DNA of 64,000 bases from contig JACJYV010000010.1 of assembly GCA_020635905.1 (NCBI GenBank), forward strand, positions 131,325-195,324, in the 5' to 3' direction. The notes under the pieces were generated by a model. That model saw only the letters and a program-made list of their open reading frames with translations. It made no database searches and was not told the origin of the DNA. Numbering within the stretch: the first letter of the stretch is position 1; each line of letters opens with the position of its first letter. Both the position numbers and the translations under genes were made by a program. Below are positions 32,706 through 42,248 of this stretch, in pieces. Source of the DNA: Bacteroidia bacterium (lineage in GTDB: Bacteria; Bacteroidota; Bacteroidia; J057; JADKCL01).

Positions 32706-33211
32706 GAAGCTTCCGCTTCTTTGGTTTTTTTTCAACACAAAGACACGAAGTTCACAAAGTTTTTTAGGGGTAAGCTTCAGTTTGGGGGTATTAGCTGGAG
32801 TGGTATTTTTAACACAGAGAACCACAGAGCCCAGTTTGGTGGTCAGGAGGTTTATTTAGAAGCTTCCGCCTCTTTGGTTTTTTCTCAACAAGAAGACACG
32901 AAGTTCGCAAAGTTTTTTTAGGGGAAAGCTTCAGTTTGGGGGTATTAGCTGGAGTGGTATTTTTAACACAGAGAACCACAGAGCCCAGTTTGGTGGTCAG
33001 GAGGTTTATTTAGAAGCTTCCGCCTCTTTGGTTTTTTCTCAACAAGAAGACACGAAGTTCGCAAAGTTTTTTTAGGGGAAAGCTTCAGTTTGGGGGTATT
33101 AGTTGGAGTGGTATTTTTAACACATGCCAAGGGCACTCCCTTGGAGGAGAACTACATGCCAAAGGCACTCCTATGGAGGAGCCCATTTTAGTGGTCAGGA
33201 GGTTTATTATT
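32706..33211. repeat. Three direct repeats of about 153 bp
   Basis: GAAGCTTCCGC(C/T)TCTTTGG opens units at 32706, 32859 and 33013. Each unit continues through GACACGAAGTTC(A/G)CAAAGTTTTTT, AAGCTTCAGTTTGGGGGTATTAG, TTTTTAACACAGAGAACCACAGAG and GGTGGTCAGGAGGTTTATT. The third copy has its late part replaced by two copies of a CATGCCAA(A/G)GGCACTCC element. No gene is supported in 32585-33248. Confidence 0.9.
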
Positions 33212-33248
33212 ATGTGTAGGCTCGTAGCTCGCAGCTTGAGGCTGAAAG

Positions 33249-33674
33249 CTAAAAGAACTTATGAATAATTTGGTTGAGGTCCTCTGAAGTGAGGGGTTTG
33301 GGGTGGAAGGAGGAGATTTCGGGGATGGCTTCGGCTCTTTTGCGGTCGTCGGGGTTGAGGGAGGTGGTGAGCATGAGCAATACGATTTGTGCTTTTTGCT
33401 CTTCATCGAGTTTTTTGTATTCTTCCAGAAATTCCCAACCATCCATGACAGGCATGTTGATATCCAGAAAGATCAGTTCTGGAGTCAGAGAGGGGGCATT
33501 ATCGCCTGCATAGCGACCGGTGCGGGTCAGGTATTCTATGGCTTCCTCCCCGTCGCGGACTTCGTCAATTTTCTCCGTTATGCCGGATTGTTCCAGTCTG
33601 ATCCGGTTAATGAAATTTGTTGCTTCGTCGTCGTCAATCAGCAGCACACAATTGAGTTTTCGGGCCATGATCAT
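33249..33674 (-). CDS. Single-domain response regulator (receiver only)
   Basis: The 141-residue protein is a stand-alone REC domain. It has the acidic pocket LLIDDDE near the N-terminus, the phospho-acceptor Asp in LIFLDINMPVMDGWEF, the conserved Thr (LMLTTS) and the Lys in FHPKPL. It has no output domain, so it probably signals by binding a partner or passing phosphate on, as in the Rcp1-like regulators paired with phytochrome-type kinases. Its ATG overlaps the kinase stop (ATGA at 33671-33674), which gives translational coupling and marks the kinase as its partner. Confidence 0.92.
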   Translation of the reverse strand: MIMARKLNCVLLIDDDEATNFINRIRLEQSGITEKIDEVRDGEEAIEYLTRTGRYAGDNAPSLTPELIFLDINMPVMDGWEFLEEYKKLDEEQKAQIVLLMLTTSLNPDDRKRAEAIPEISSFHPKPLTSEDLNQIIHKFF

Positions 33675-35110
33675 GCAATTTTAGGTATGGTAAAGTAAAA
33701 CGTGCTTCCTGCTCCCGGAGTTGATTCCACCCAGATCCTTCCCCCATGAATATCGACAATTTTCTTGCAATGCGAAAGGCCGATTCCTGAACCGTCAAAG
33801 GCTTCTCTGCGGTGTAATCGCTTGAAAATGATGAAAATCTTGTCCTCATCCCCCTTTTTAATCCCTATTCCATTGTCTTTGACAAAGAATTTATAACCTT
33901 CCTCCACTTCTTCACACCCCACCTCAATTTTGGGGATGGTATTGGCAGGTACGAATTTCAGGGCATTGCTGACCAGGTTTTGCAGCAAAAGGCGGAGTTC
34001 CACTTCGTAGCCCCGGATTTCGGGCAGGTCATTTACGCGGATGCGGGCTGATTTTTCTTCGATCACCGCACCCAGATCCACCAGTACCTGTCCGGCGATT
34101 TTATTCATTTCCACCCGGGTGAGCTCCCTTTCTTTGCCGAGGCGGGAATATTCCATCAGTCCGCGCACCAGTTCCCGCATTCGTTTGGAGGAATCTGTGA
34201 TGAATTTCAGGTATTGACCCGCTTTGGGCGGCAGGCTGGGGGCAAATTCCTCTTCAATCAGATCCACAAAGCAAATCATGGTGCGAAGCGGTTCCTGCAG
34301 GTCATGGGAGGCGATGTAGGAGAATTGTTCGAGTTCCTGGTTGATGTTCTTGAGAATCAGGTTCTGGGAGGCAATTTCCCGTTCGGCCTTTTTTCGTTCG
34401 GTAATATCCCGCCAGACCACATGCAGGGTTTTATCGGCAGGGTTGTCGGAGGGGATGGAGGTCAGGAGCACCTCAACCGGAAAAACCTCGCCGTTGCTGC
34501 GCACGTGGTCCCATTCAAATCTGTGGCTGCCATTCTGATAGGCGAGTCCGTTCATGATGTCCACCTTTTCCCGTGAAGTCATGCCGTCGGGTTGATATTC
34601 GGGCGAAAGTTCGCTGGGATGGGTATTCAGAAACTCATCCTTGGTCGCATAGCCCAGCATTTTGATGGTGGCCTCGTTGCAATCGATGAATTTCTCCCGT
34701 TTGATGATGAGCAGGGCATCGGCCGATTTTTCGAAAAGTTCCTTGTAGGGATCGTTGCCAAAATCATCTTTGGAGGCCAGTACCTGGGCGGTTACATCCA
34801 GCAAATAAGCCTGGTAACGGGTGATGCGACCACTTTCATCCCGCAGGGCCACCATCTGCATGCTTACCCAAATATGGTCTCCCGCCAGGGGCAGGGGATT
34901 CAATTGGAAGGACGAGATGCCAGTGGCAGCATTCTTGTGCAGGGTTCCGGCAAACTGGTCGCGGTGGGTGGGGGCGAGGCAGGCTAAAAAGGATTTTTCG
35001 GGGATGAAGGTGAGGGCAAAGCGGCCTTCGGCCTGCTGAATGGAAGCTATTGGAAAATGCTCAGCATTTTCCAGCATCAATGATGCCCGATTGAATTGGC
35101 TGGTTGGCAA
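33671..35110 (-). CDS. PAS-domain sensor histidine kinase
   Basis: This 479-residue soluble kinase has no membrane segment. Residues about 1-110 resemble a PAS-like domain and 120-245 are a clear PAS/PAC (DALLIIKREKFIDCNEATIKMLG; VLLTSIPSDN, VVWRDITERKKAE). A HisKA helix carries SHDLQEPLRT as the phospho-His site, followed by an HATPase domain with N box (LLLQNLVSNALKFV), G1 (DNGIGI) and G2 (GSGIGLSHCKKIV). This is the bacteriophytochrome/Rcp1-type kinase core. It should sense a cytoplasmic signal through PAS and phosphorylate the overlapping receiver. The ligand is unknown. Confidence 0.92.
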   Translation of the reverse strand: MPTSQFNRASLMLENAEHFPIASIQQAEGRFALTFIPEKSFLACLAPTHRDQFAGTLHKNAATGISSFQLNPLPLAGDHIWVSMQMVALRDESGRITRYQAYLLDVTAQVLASKDDFGNDPYKELFEKSADALLIIKREKFIDCNEATIKMLGYATKDEFLNTHPSELSPEYQPDGMTSREKVDIMNGLAYQNGSHRFEWDHVRSNGEVFPVEVLLTSIPSDNPADKTLHVVWRDITERKKAEREIASQNLILKNINQELEQFSYIASHDLQEPLRTMICFVDLIEEEFAPSLPPKAGQYLKFITDSSKRMRELVRGLMEYSRLGKERELTRVEMNKIAGQVLVDLGAVIEEKSARIRVNDLPEIRGYEVELRLLLQNLVSNALKFVPANTIPKIEVGCEEVEEGYKFFVKDNGIGIKKGDEDKIFIIFKRLHRREAFDGSGIGLSHCKKIVDIHGGRIWVESTPGAGSTFYFTIPKIA

Positions 35111-35240
35111 AGTCGCTTAGAAATTCAGTTACTGTCGGTCTGAAATTACATTTTTTTCCTTTGTGGTGGGTGGAAAATTTTTGGCCGGCACCCGGGGAAA
35201 TACCCAAAGTATCCTGGCCTCTGGCCAGGTGAGGGCTCAA

Positions 35241-35273
35241 AAAAACGGCTTCCCCAAAGGAGAAGCCGTTTTT
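35241..35273 (-). terminator. Intrinsic terminator of the first beta-helix gene
   Basis: AAAAACGGCTTC (35241-35252) and GAAGCCGTTTTT (35262-35273) form a 12-bp stem with a short loop, 16 bases past the minus-strand stop at 35289. The T-run on the minus strand fits an intrinsic terminator; the plus strand also ends in T, so it may act both ways. Confidence 0.88.
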
Positions 35274-35288
35274 GCTTATGGTGAGAAT

Positions 35289-38200
35289 TTATTCCTTCAC
35301 GAGTTGGGCATTCCAGGTAAACTGGTCAGAGTTGATTTTGACCAGGTACATGCCTGTACTCAGTCCGCTGAGGTCGAGGGAAACGGAATTGCTTCCGGCT
35401 ACCATGGCCCGGGTTTGGGTTTGCAGGGCTTTGCCCTGCAGATCGGTCAGTGAAATGGTGGCGGTCAGGGCACCTTTCAGATCGATCATGATTTCGGCGC
35501 GGTCGCGGGCCGGGTTGGGGTAGAGCACTACCTGCCCGGCAATGGATTCTTCCACCCCGGTCAGACAGTCCACCGTGATGGTTTGGGTCACCACATCCGT
35601 TCCGCAATCGTTGGTCTGGGTAAAGGTGACGGTATAGGTGCCATTGGAGGTGTAGGTGTGGCTGGGGCCTGAGCCTGTGCCGGTGTTACCATCCCCAAAG
35701 TCCCAATCCATGCTGGTGGCGGTGCCACCCGTTGAGGTGCTGGAGAATACCACTGTAGGACAACCTGAAAGGTCGGCAGAGGCGGTTCCGGCCGGAGAAT
35801 CGGCGGCACTCACATCAATGGTATCCGAGGCGGAGCAGTTGGCGGGTGAAGTCACCATGACGTTGTATGATCCGGCCGAACTGACGGTCAGGGTCTGGCT
35901 GGTGGAGTTGTCGCTCCAAAGGTAGGTGCTGCCGGAATTGCCGGCGTCCAGGGTGGCGGTGGCTCCGTCGCAAAGGACCAGATCGGGACCGAGGTTTACC
36001 ACTGGAAGGTCATTGATGGTAACATTGGCGCTGTCCATGGCGGAGCAAACTCCATTGGTTACGGTCACATCCACCATGCCGGAGGTGGTAACGGTGGTCA
36101 TCTGGGTGGTGTCGCCCGTGCTCCAGGCATAGCTGGCTCCGGGGTTGCCGGCGTCGAGCATGGTGGGTCCACAGTAGGCGCTATCCACCAGATTTACCAG
36201 AGGCTTGGTATCCACACCCACGGTAACCGGGGTACGGTGAGAGGCACAGCCTACGGCATTATAATATACCGTTCCGTTCCAGCCACGGGGGAAGTTGGTG
36301 CCGGAGAAATTGCCGCAAAGGCCCGTTCCGCAATAAACTGAAAGCTCAGGAGTATTGTAATAGGTGCCAGCACTGAGGGTGGTATAGACGATGGTGGTGG
36401 TGGCAATGTAGATCCCGTAAGTTTGGCCGGCGGGAATGTTGAGCGGGGGAACGACGAGACGGCTGGGGTTTCCGGTACCGGCGCTGGTCACGCTGGCAGA
36501 ACCCAACAGGGTCCAGGCGCCAGAGTTGGTTTCAAAGCCCAGGTAGGATCCGACTTTGTAATATACGTCCACTGTGGCGCTGGCTGAAATGTTGATATCA
36601 AAGCTGTCGATGGTCACATCGGCCAGGGCTATTACGTCAAACATGTTACCTCCACCGCAGGAGTTGTTATTGGCAAAGGTGGTGGTGACGCTGGAATTGA
36701 GCAGGCCGCGGGCTTCTGCATAATAGGTCATGCCCGAGGTAAGCGGCCCGGTATTAAGGGTATCACCCATCTGGATGAGGTTTCCGCCAGAAATGGAGTC
36801 ATACCAGAAAGCAGTTCCGCTGGAAGATGCGATCAGCCAGGCTGAGTCGCCCTCACAAATGGTGGTGCCATTCGCAGTTGGTGGGGGAGGTGTGAGGTTG
36901 ATGTTGGCGGTGGCATTCAGGGTGTCGTTATCAGAAGTCTGGTCGTTGGGTACACTGACTACCGCTTCGAGATTGAAGGTGCCTCCGGGCCAGGAGTTGA
37001 AGGTGCCTACGGTAATGGTGTCGGTCTGGCCTAAAACCATGGGACCCGGGTAGGTGTAGTTCAGGGTGGCTGAACCAGCTCCTGAAATGGTAACGGTAAC
37101 CGGGATATTGGATTTGGTATTGAGACCATTATTGGAAAGAATAATTTTTACCACTTCAAAGCTGTCGGGACAGGTTCCTCCCATGGGGGCAAAAAATGCT
37201 TTGAGGGAAATATCCACAGAATCGGGCAGGTACTCGTCGGCGCCTATGTCCGGGATGGTCGATACGGGATTGGGACGTACGTCGCCGTCGTAATCGTCGG
37301 TCACCGGAACGGTGGCGTCGCCTCCGTCATACAGCTGGGTGGCAAAGGCATGGAGGTTGAGCACCGGGTCGATGTAGTTTGGGTCTCCGTCAGTGGAATT
37401 GGTGTTGTATCCACCGCCACCCACATAGTTGGTCTGGCTGTAGCCAGCGCCAAGGTAGAGGAAGGTGGCGGCATTGGGGGCGTAGTAATTATTATAATCC
37501 ACCGTGTTTACATAGGAAGTCAAACTAACGTAGATGGCATATCCCGTAGTGGACCCATTGATGGAAAATGAATTATTGCGAATATCAGATCCTGTTCCTG
37601 ATGTCTGGTAAAGGGCCCTGCTGTTGGTGGCGAAAAGGCTTACCGAGTTGTTGAATACATCGATATTGCGGGCATTGGTGGTAAGGTAGATTCCATAATT
37701 GGTGCTGGTGCTCACGAAATCCCCGCCTATCATGTTGTTGCGGATGGTGGCCCGGCTGGTACCAGAGCCATTCTGGTAATTTCCATAATAAACGTACATT
37801 CCATAGGTCCCGGCACGCTGAATATTATTTTTCTCAATGAGAAAGTTGTCGTTGCGGTAAATGTACATCCCGTAGGCAGAAGCCGTCGCAGAGGCACGGG
37901 CAATTACGGTGTTTCCGCCAATCACTCCACCATTCTGATAATAATGGCGCAATCCGTAATAATAAAAGTCCAGCATCATGTTGCCTATCACGTGGTTGCC
38001 CTGCCCGTAAATGGAGGTGCTTTGCCCGTTGACTGTGATACTGTAATATCCACCTGAAACCACGTTATTTTCGATCAGGTTGTAATCACCGTTGTCGCCG
38101 AGAGTGGTGGGACTTGCCCCGGAGATGGTGATGCCGGCAAAGTTGGAGCTGGTGGTGTTCAGATCAACTGTTACCGCACAATTGCGCACAATATTGGAGT

Positions 38201-38681
38201 CAGAACTGTTAGTCAGCCATACTCCGTAGCCAAAGTTGGTGTCATTATTCTTAATGGTCAAACTGTCCAGAATAATGTGTTTGGCACCTGAAAGACGGAT
38301 CACGTGACGGTCGGCGGTGGTGGTTCCCGTGAAGTTGATCTCCTCCATGGAAGGGCCGCCCGTGAGGCGGATATAATTGGTGGCAGATGCTCCGGTGATC
38401 GCCGTGAAGTTGACCTGCTCAGAGTAAGGGCCTGATCCTGATATGATGCGCAGGTTTACAGGGCCGCTTACCCCGGGGCCATTGGGAGTGCCTCCGTCGG
38501 AACGGGTGCCACTCACCAGGTCGGAAATGGCTGCGGATACGCTTAGATAATTGGTACTGCTGGCCGAGCCGCCACTATTTATTGTGTAGGTCCCGCTCAG
38601 TGCTGCAAATGTTTCTCCCCCGAATAACAGTAACAGAAATAATGCAGACTTAAAAAGCCGTGTAGTAATGCTTCTTTTCAT
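35289..38681 (-). CDS. T9SS beta-helix surface protein (paralogue 1)
   Basis: The 1130-residue protein has a signal peptide (LFKSALFLLLLFGGETFA), then a long right-handed beta-helix-like region (about 30-460) full of short Asn/Gly-rich strands (NNDTNFGYGVWLTNSSDSN, GDYNLIENNVVSGGYY). CARDB/Ig-like domains follow, with an Ig-like unit of the LGPDLVLCDG/YLWSDNST kind that also occurs in the giant protein, then a PKD domain (WDFGDGNTGTG). A type A sorting domain ends the protein (VLYPNPARDRAEI ... GMYLVKI). It may bind or trim polysaccharides through the beta-helix, but no catalytic residues are identified. It is highly similar in order and length to the next upstream gene. Confidence 0.85.
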   Translation of the reverse strand: MKRSITTRLFKSALFLLLLFGGETFAALSGTYTINSGGSASSTNYLSVSAAISDLVSGTRSDGGTPNGPGVSGPVNLRIISGSGPYSEQVNFTAITGASATNYIRLTGGPSMEEINFTGTTTADRHVIRLSGAKHIILDSLTIKNNDTNFGYGVWLTNSSDSNIVRNCAVTVDLNTTSSNFAGITISGASPTTLGDNGDYNLIENNVVSGGYYSITVNGQSTSIYGQGNHVIGNMMLDFYYYGLRHYYQNGGVIGGNTVIARASATASAYGMYIYRNDNFLIEKNNIQRAGTYGMYVYYGNYQNGSGTSRATIRNNMIGGDFVSTSTNYGIYLTTNARNIDVFNNSVSLFATNSRALYQTSGTGSDIRNNSFSINGSTTGYAIYVSLTSYVNTVDYNNYYAPNAATFLYLGAGYSQTNYVGGGGYNTNSTDGDPNYIDPVLNLHAFATQLYDGGDATVPVTDDYDGDVRPNPVSTIPDIGADEYLPDSVDISLKAFFAPMGGTCPDSFEVVKIILSNNGLNTKSNIPVTVTISGAGSATLNYTYPGPMVLGQTDTITVGTFNSWPGGTFNLEAVVSVPNDQTSDNDTLNATANINLTPPPPTANGTTICEGDSAWLIASSSGTAFWYDSISGGNLIQMGDTLNTGPLTSGMTYYAEARGLLNSSVTTTFANNNSCGGGNMFDVIALADVTIDSFDINISASATVDVYYKVGSYLGFETNSGAWTLLGSASVTSAGTGNPSRLVVPPLNIPAGQTYGIYIATTTIVYTTLSAGTYYNTPELSVYCGTGLCGNFSGTNFPRGWNGTVYYNAVGCASHRTPVTVGVDTKPLVNLVDSAYCGPTMLDAGNPGASYAWSTGDTTQMTTVTTSGMVDVTVTNGVCSAMDSANVTINDLPVVNLGPDLVLCDGATATLDAGNSGSTYLWSDNSTSQTLTVSSAGSYNVMVTSPANCSASDTIDVSAADSPAGTASADLSGCPTVVFSSTSTGGTATSMDWDFGDGNTGTGSGPSHTYTSNGTYTVTFTQTNDCGTDVVTQTITVDCLTGVEESIAGQVVLYPNPARDRAEIMIDLKGALTATISLTDLQGKALQTQTRAMVAGSNSVSLDLSGLSTGMYLVKINSDQFTWNAQLVKE

Positions 38682-38786
38682 AATTTTTTCTCAAGTTAAT
38701 TAATAAAAATAGAGCTCTTCGTATCTGCAAGATAAGAAACCGTGGGCAATATTTATATAATAAAATAAGTCTATAGTTAGGAGCAT

Positions 38787-38822
38787 AAAAAAGTCCGGCC
38801 CCTCAAAGCTGAGGAGCCGGAC
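38787..38822 (-). terminator. Intrinsic terminator of the second beta-helix gene
   Basis: GTCCGGCCCCTCA (38793-38805) pairs with TGAGGAGCCGGAC (38810-38822), with an A run at 38787-38792 that becomes the T tail on the minus strand. It separates the two tandem paralogues, so each has its own transcription unit. Confidence 0.87.
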
Positions 38823-38855
38823 CCGTACAGGCCTGTTACAGGCCGTGGAAAAGGA

Positions 38856-41800
38856 TTAGTTTTTCACCAGTTGTCCATTCCAGCTGAAGCTGTCAGAATT
38901 GATCTTCACCAGATACATTCCTGAGCTCAGGCCGCTGAGGTCGAGCTGGATGGTATTGTTTCCGGCACCCAAAGCTTTGCTTTGGGAATTCATGACTTTG
39001 CCTTGCAGGTCGGTGAGTGAAATGGTGGCCAGGGTTGCACCTTTCAGGTTGAGGGCCAGTTCAGCCCGGTCTTTGGCCGGGTTGGGGAACAGCACTACCT
39101 GACCAGCCAGAATTCCGTCGATTCCAGTGAGACAATCCACGGTAATGGTTTGGGTTACCACATCCGTTCCGCAATCGTTGGTCTGGGTGAAGGTCACGGT
39201 GTATGATCCATCGGCGGTGTAGGTGTGGCTGGGGTTGCTGCCGGTGCCGGTGCTTCCGTCCCCAAAATCCCAGGAGCTGGTGGTGGCGGCTCCGCCAGTG
39301 GAGGTGCTGGTGAAGGCCACGGTAGGACAACCCGAGAGGTCGGCGCTCAAGGTGCCGGCAGGTGAATTCAGGGTAGTAATGGTGACTGCATCTGTTCCGG
39401 TACAGCTTTCAGGGGTGGTTACCACCACACTGTAGGTTCCGGCAGCGGTTACGGTCAGGGTCTGGCTGGTGGAGTTGTCGCTCCAGAGGTAGCTGTTGCC
39501 TGCGTTTCCGGCATCGAGGGTGGCAGATGCACCATCACACAGGAGTTGATCGGCACCCAGGTTTACGGTGGGGAAGTCACCAATGGTCACATCAGCGCTG
39601 TCGGCGGTGGCACAGGTTCCGTTCATCACGGTTACGCTCACCAGTGATGAGCTGGAAATGGTGGAAGTCTGGGTGGTGTCACCGTTGCTCCACATGTAGC
39701 TGGCGCCAGGGTTTCCGGCATCCAGGGTGGCAGGTCCGCAATGGGTGGTATCGGCCAGTGAAACCACCGGGTAGGTGTTTACACCCACGTTTACTGCGGT
39801 ACGGGGGGAGGCACAGCCGATGGCAGAGTAGTAAACCCGTCCGTTCCAGCCACGGGGGAAGTTGGTGCCGGAGAATGCGCCACAAAGACCGGTTCCTGAG
39901 TACAATGAAAGCTCAGGGGTGTTGTAGTAGGTTCCTGCACTCAGGGTGGTGTACACCATGGTGGTGGTATTGATGAAGATCCCGTAGGTCTGTCCGGCGG
40001 GAACCGTAAGCGGGGGAACCACGAGGCGGCTGGGGTTTCCGGTGCCTGCACCGATTACGTTGGCGGTACCGAGCAGGGTCCAGGCGCCTGCGTTGGTTTC
40101 GGAGCCCAGGTAGGTACCCACTTTGTAGTAAACGTTTACAGAAGCGCTTCCTGAGATATTGATATCAAAGCTGTCGAGAGTTACTTCAGCAATGGCAATG
40201 ATATCAAACATGTTACCGCCACCGCAGGAGTTGTTGTTGGCAAAAGTGGTGGTAACGGTGGAAACAGCGGTGCCGCGGGCTTCGGTGTAGTAAGTCATGG
40301 GGCTGCTGAGCGGTCCGGTGCTGATGGTGTCGCCGGTGTAAATCAGGTTGCCGCCGGAGGGTGCGTCGTACCAGAAATTGGTTCCGGTAGAGGTGGCAAT
40401 CAGCATGGTGCTGTCTCCTTCACAAATGGTGGTGGAGGGTACGGTGGGTGCAGCAGGGGTCAGGTTTACGCCAATAGTTTTTACCAGGGTATCGTTGCCG
40501 TGGCTCTGATCATTGGCTACAGAGACTATGGCGCTGAAGTTGAAATTGCCGCCGGGCCAGGAGTTGAAGGTGCCAACGGTTACAGTATCCACATCACCGA
40601 GGGCCATGGGGCCGGGGTAAACCACGTTCAGCACGGCAGAGCCTGCGCCACTGATGGTTACCTGCACCGGAATATTGGATTTGGTGTTCAGTCCACGGTT
40701 GGAAAGGATCACTTTCACCACTTCCATGCTGTCGGGGCAGGCGCCACCTGCGGGAGCCACGATTTTGTCCATGGTGATGTCAACTGAATCGGGCAGATAC
40801 TCGTCGGCACCAATGTCGGGAATGGTGGAAGTGGGGTGAGGCCGCACATCGCCATCGAAGTCATTGGTTACCCCCACGGTTGGGTCGCCTCCGTCAAAAA
40901 GCTGGGTGGCGTAGGCGTGCAAATTGGATACAGGATCAATGTAAAGCGGATCCCCATCAGTTGAATTGGTGTTGAATCCGGCAGCCCCCTGGTAATTGGT
41001 GGTGGTATAGGCTCCTGCCAGATAGATCAGACCGGATGAACCAGGACAATAGTAGTTGTTGTAGTCCATGCCGTTGAGGTAGGCAGTTGAGGAAACGTAA
41101 GCAGCATAGCCACTGGTGGAGTTGATCACGGAGAATGAGTTATTCCGCACGTTATTTCCTGTTCCGGCAATGAGATAGAATCCTCTTCCGTTTCCGCTGG
41201 TCAGGCTAATGGAGTTATGGAAAATGTCAACGTTGACTGTATTGGTGGTGAGGTACATACCGTAGGGGGATGCGGCCAGCCAGCTGCCTCCGATCATATT
41301 ATTGCGGAGAGTTGCCCGGCTGCTGGATGATCCTCCCTGGTAGTTGGCATAGTAGCAATAAATACCATAGGTGCCCACATTATATAAATTGTTTTGCTCG
41401 ACGGTGAACCGGTCATTATAGTAAATGTACATTCCGTATCCGGATGCAGTTCCGGATGGGCGTGCATGCACGGTATTCCCCCGGATAATGCCGAGATTTT
41501 GCTCGTAGTGGCGAATTCCGTAATAGTAAAATTCCTTAAACTCGTTGCCAATGACGTGGTTTTCCTGAGAGTAAACCGTGGTGCTGGTGCCGGTTGCAGT
41601 ATAACCATAGTACCCGCCGGAAACGACGTTGCCTTGTACGGTGTTGTAATCCCCGTTATTGCCGGAGCCGGTGGCGCTGGTGGTGGAGGAAATTACGATC
41701 CCGGCCATGTTGGCGCTGGTGGAGTTGTTGGGCACGGTGATGATGCTGTTTTTCACCCAGTTACTGTCTGCGTTATTGGTGATGTGAACCCCGTACGCAT

Positions 41801-42248
41801 AGGTGGCATCGGTATTGGTCAGGGTAAGACTGTCCAGGATGATGTTTTTGGTGCCGGTAAGGGTGATTACCCCGCGGGCGGTGGTGGTGGTACCCGAAAA
41901 TGAAATCTCTTCGCGGGTAGGGCCACCGGTCAGACGGACGAATTTATTCTTGTTGGTGCCGGCAATGGGACCAAAGGCAATTTGCTCGTTATAAGGTCCG
42001 GTGTTGGCCACAATTCTCAGGGTTACCGGTCCGGATACGCCGGGGCCATTGGGTGTACCCCCATCGGTACGGGTTCCGGCCATCAGGTCGGCAACAGCGG
42101 CGGTTACGGAAAGGTAGTTGGTGCTGGTTGCAGTGCCGTTCTTGTTAATGGTGTAGGTACCATTCAAGGCTGCGAAGCTGCTTCCTCCAAATAAAAGGAG
42201 AAACAGCATCAACGGCTGCAAGATTGTTGATGTAATCCTTTTTTTCAT
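38856..42248 (-). CDS. T9SS beta-helix surface protein (paralogue 2)
   Basis: This protein also has 1130 residues and the same order of parts as its neighbour: signal peptide (LQPLMLFLLLFGGSSFA), beta-helix region, CARDB/Ig-like segment with two LGADQLLCDG-type units, PKD domain (WDFGDGSTGTGSNPSHTY) and type A sorting domain (VLFPNPAKDRAEL ... GMYLVKI). Long stretches are identical or nearly so, for example ADEYLPDSVDI and FANNNSCGGGNMFD, while the beta-helix strands have diverged more. Both genes share an A-rich leader (GAGAAAAAATTATG) at the start codon. This is a clear tandem duplication. A surface-binding role is inferred. Confidence 0.85.
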   Translation of the reverse strand: MKKRITSTILQPLMLFLLLFGGSSFAALNGTYTINKNGTATSTNYLSVTAAVADLMAGTRTDGGTPNGPGVSGPVTLRIVANTGPYNEQIAFGPIAGTNKNKFVRLTGGPTREEISFSGTTTTARGVITLTGTKNIILDSLTLTNTDATYAYGVHITNNADSNWVKNSIITVPNNSTSANMAGIVISSTTSATGSGNNGDYNTVQGNVVSGGYYGYTATGTSTTVYSQENHVIGNEFKEFYYYGIRHYEQNLGIIRGNTVHARPSGTASGYGMYIYYNDRFTVEQNNLYNVGTYGIYCYYANYQGGSSSSRATLRNNMIGGSWLAASPYGMYLTTNTVNVDIFHNSISLTSGNGRGFYLIAGTGNNVRNNSFSVINSTSGYAAYVSSTAYLNGMDYNNYYCPGSSGLIYLAGAYTTTNYQGAAGFNTNSTDGDPLYIDPVSNLHAYATQLFDGGDPTVGVTNDFDGDVRPHPTSTIPDIGADEYLPDSVDITMDKIVAPAGGACPDSMEVVKVILSNRGLNTKSNIPVQVTISGAGSAVLNVVYPGPMALGDVDTVTVGTFNSWPGGNFNFSAIVSVANDQSHGNDTLVKTIGVNLTPAAPTVPSTTICEGDSTMLIATSTGTNFWYDAPSGGNLIYTGDTISTGPLSSPMTYYTEARGTAVSTVTTTFANNNSCGGGNMFDIIAIAEVTLDSFDINISGSASVNVYYKVGTYLGSETNAGAWTLLGTANVIGAGTGNPSRLVVPPLTVPAGQTYGIFINTTTMVYTTLSAGTYYNTPELSLYSGTGLCGAFSGTNFPRGWNGRVYYSAIGCASPRTAVNVGVNTYPVVSLADTTHCGPATLDAGNPGASYMWSNGDTTQTSTISSSSLVSVTVMNGTCATADSADVTIGDFPTVNLGADQLLCDGASATLDAGNAGNSYLWSDNSTSQTLTVTAAGTYSVVVTTPESCTGTDAVTITTLNSPAGTLSADLSGCPTVAFTSTSTGGAATTSSWDFGDGSTGTGSNPSHTYTADGSYTVTFTQTNDCGTDVVTQTITVDCLTGIDGILAGQVVLFPNPAKDRAELALNLKGATLATISLTDLQGKVMNSQSKALGAGNNTIQLDLSGLSSGMYLVKINSDSFSWNGQLVKN

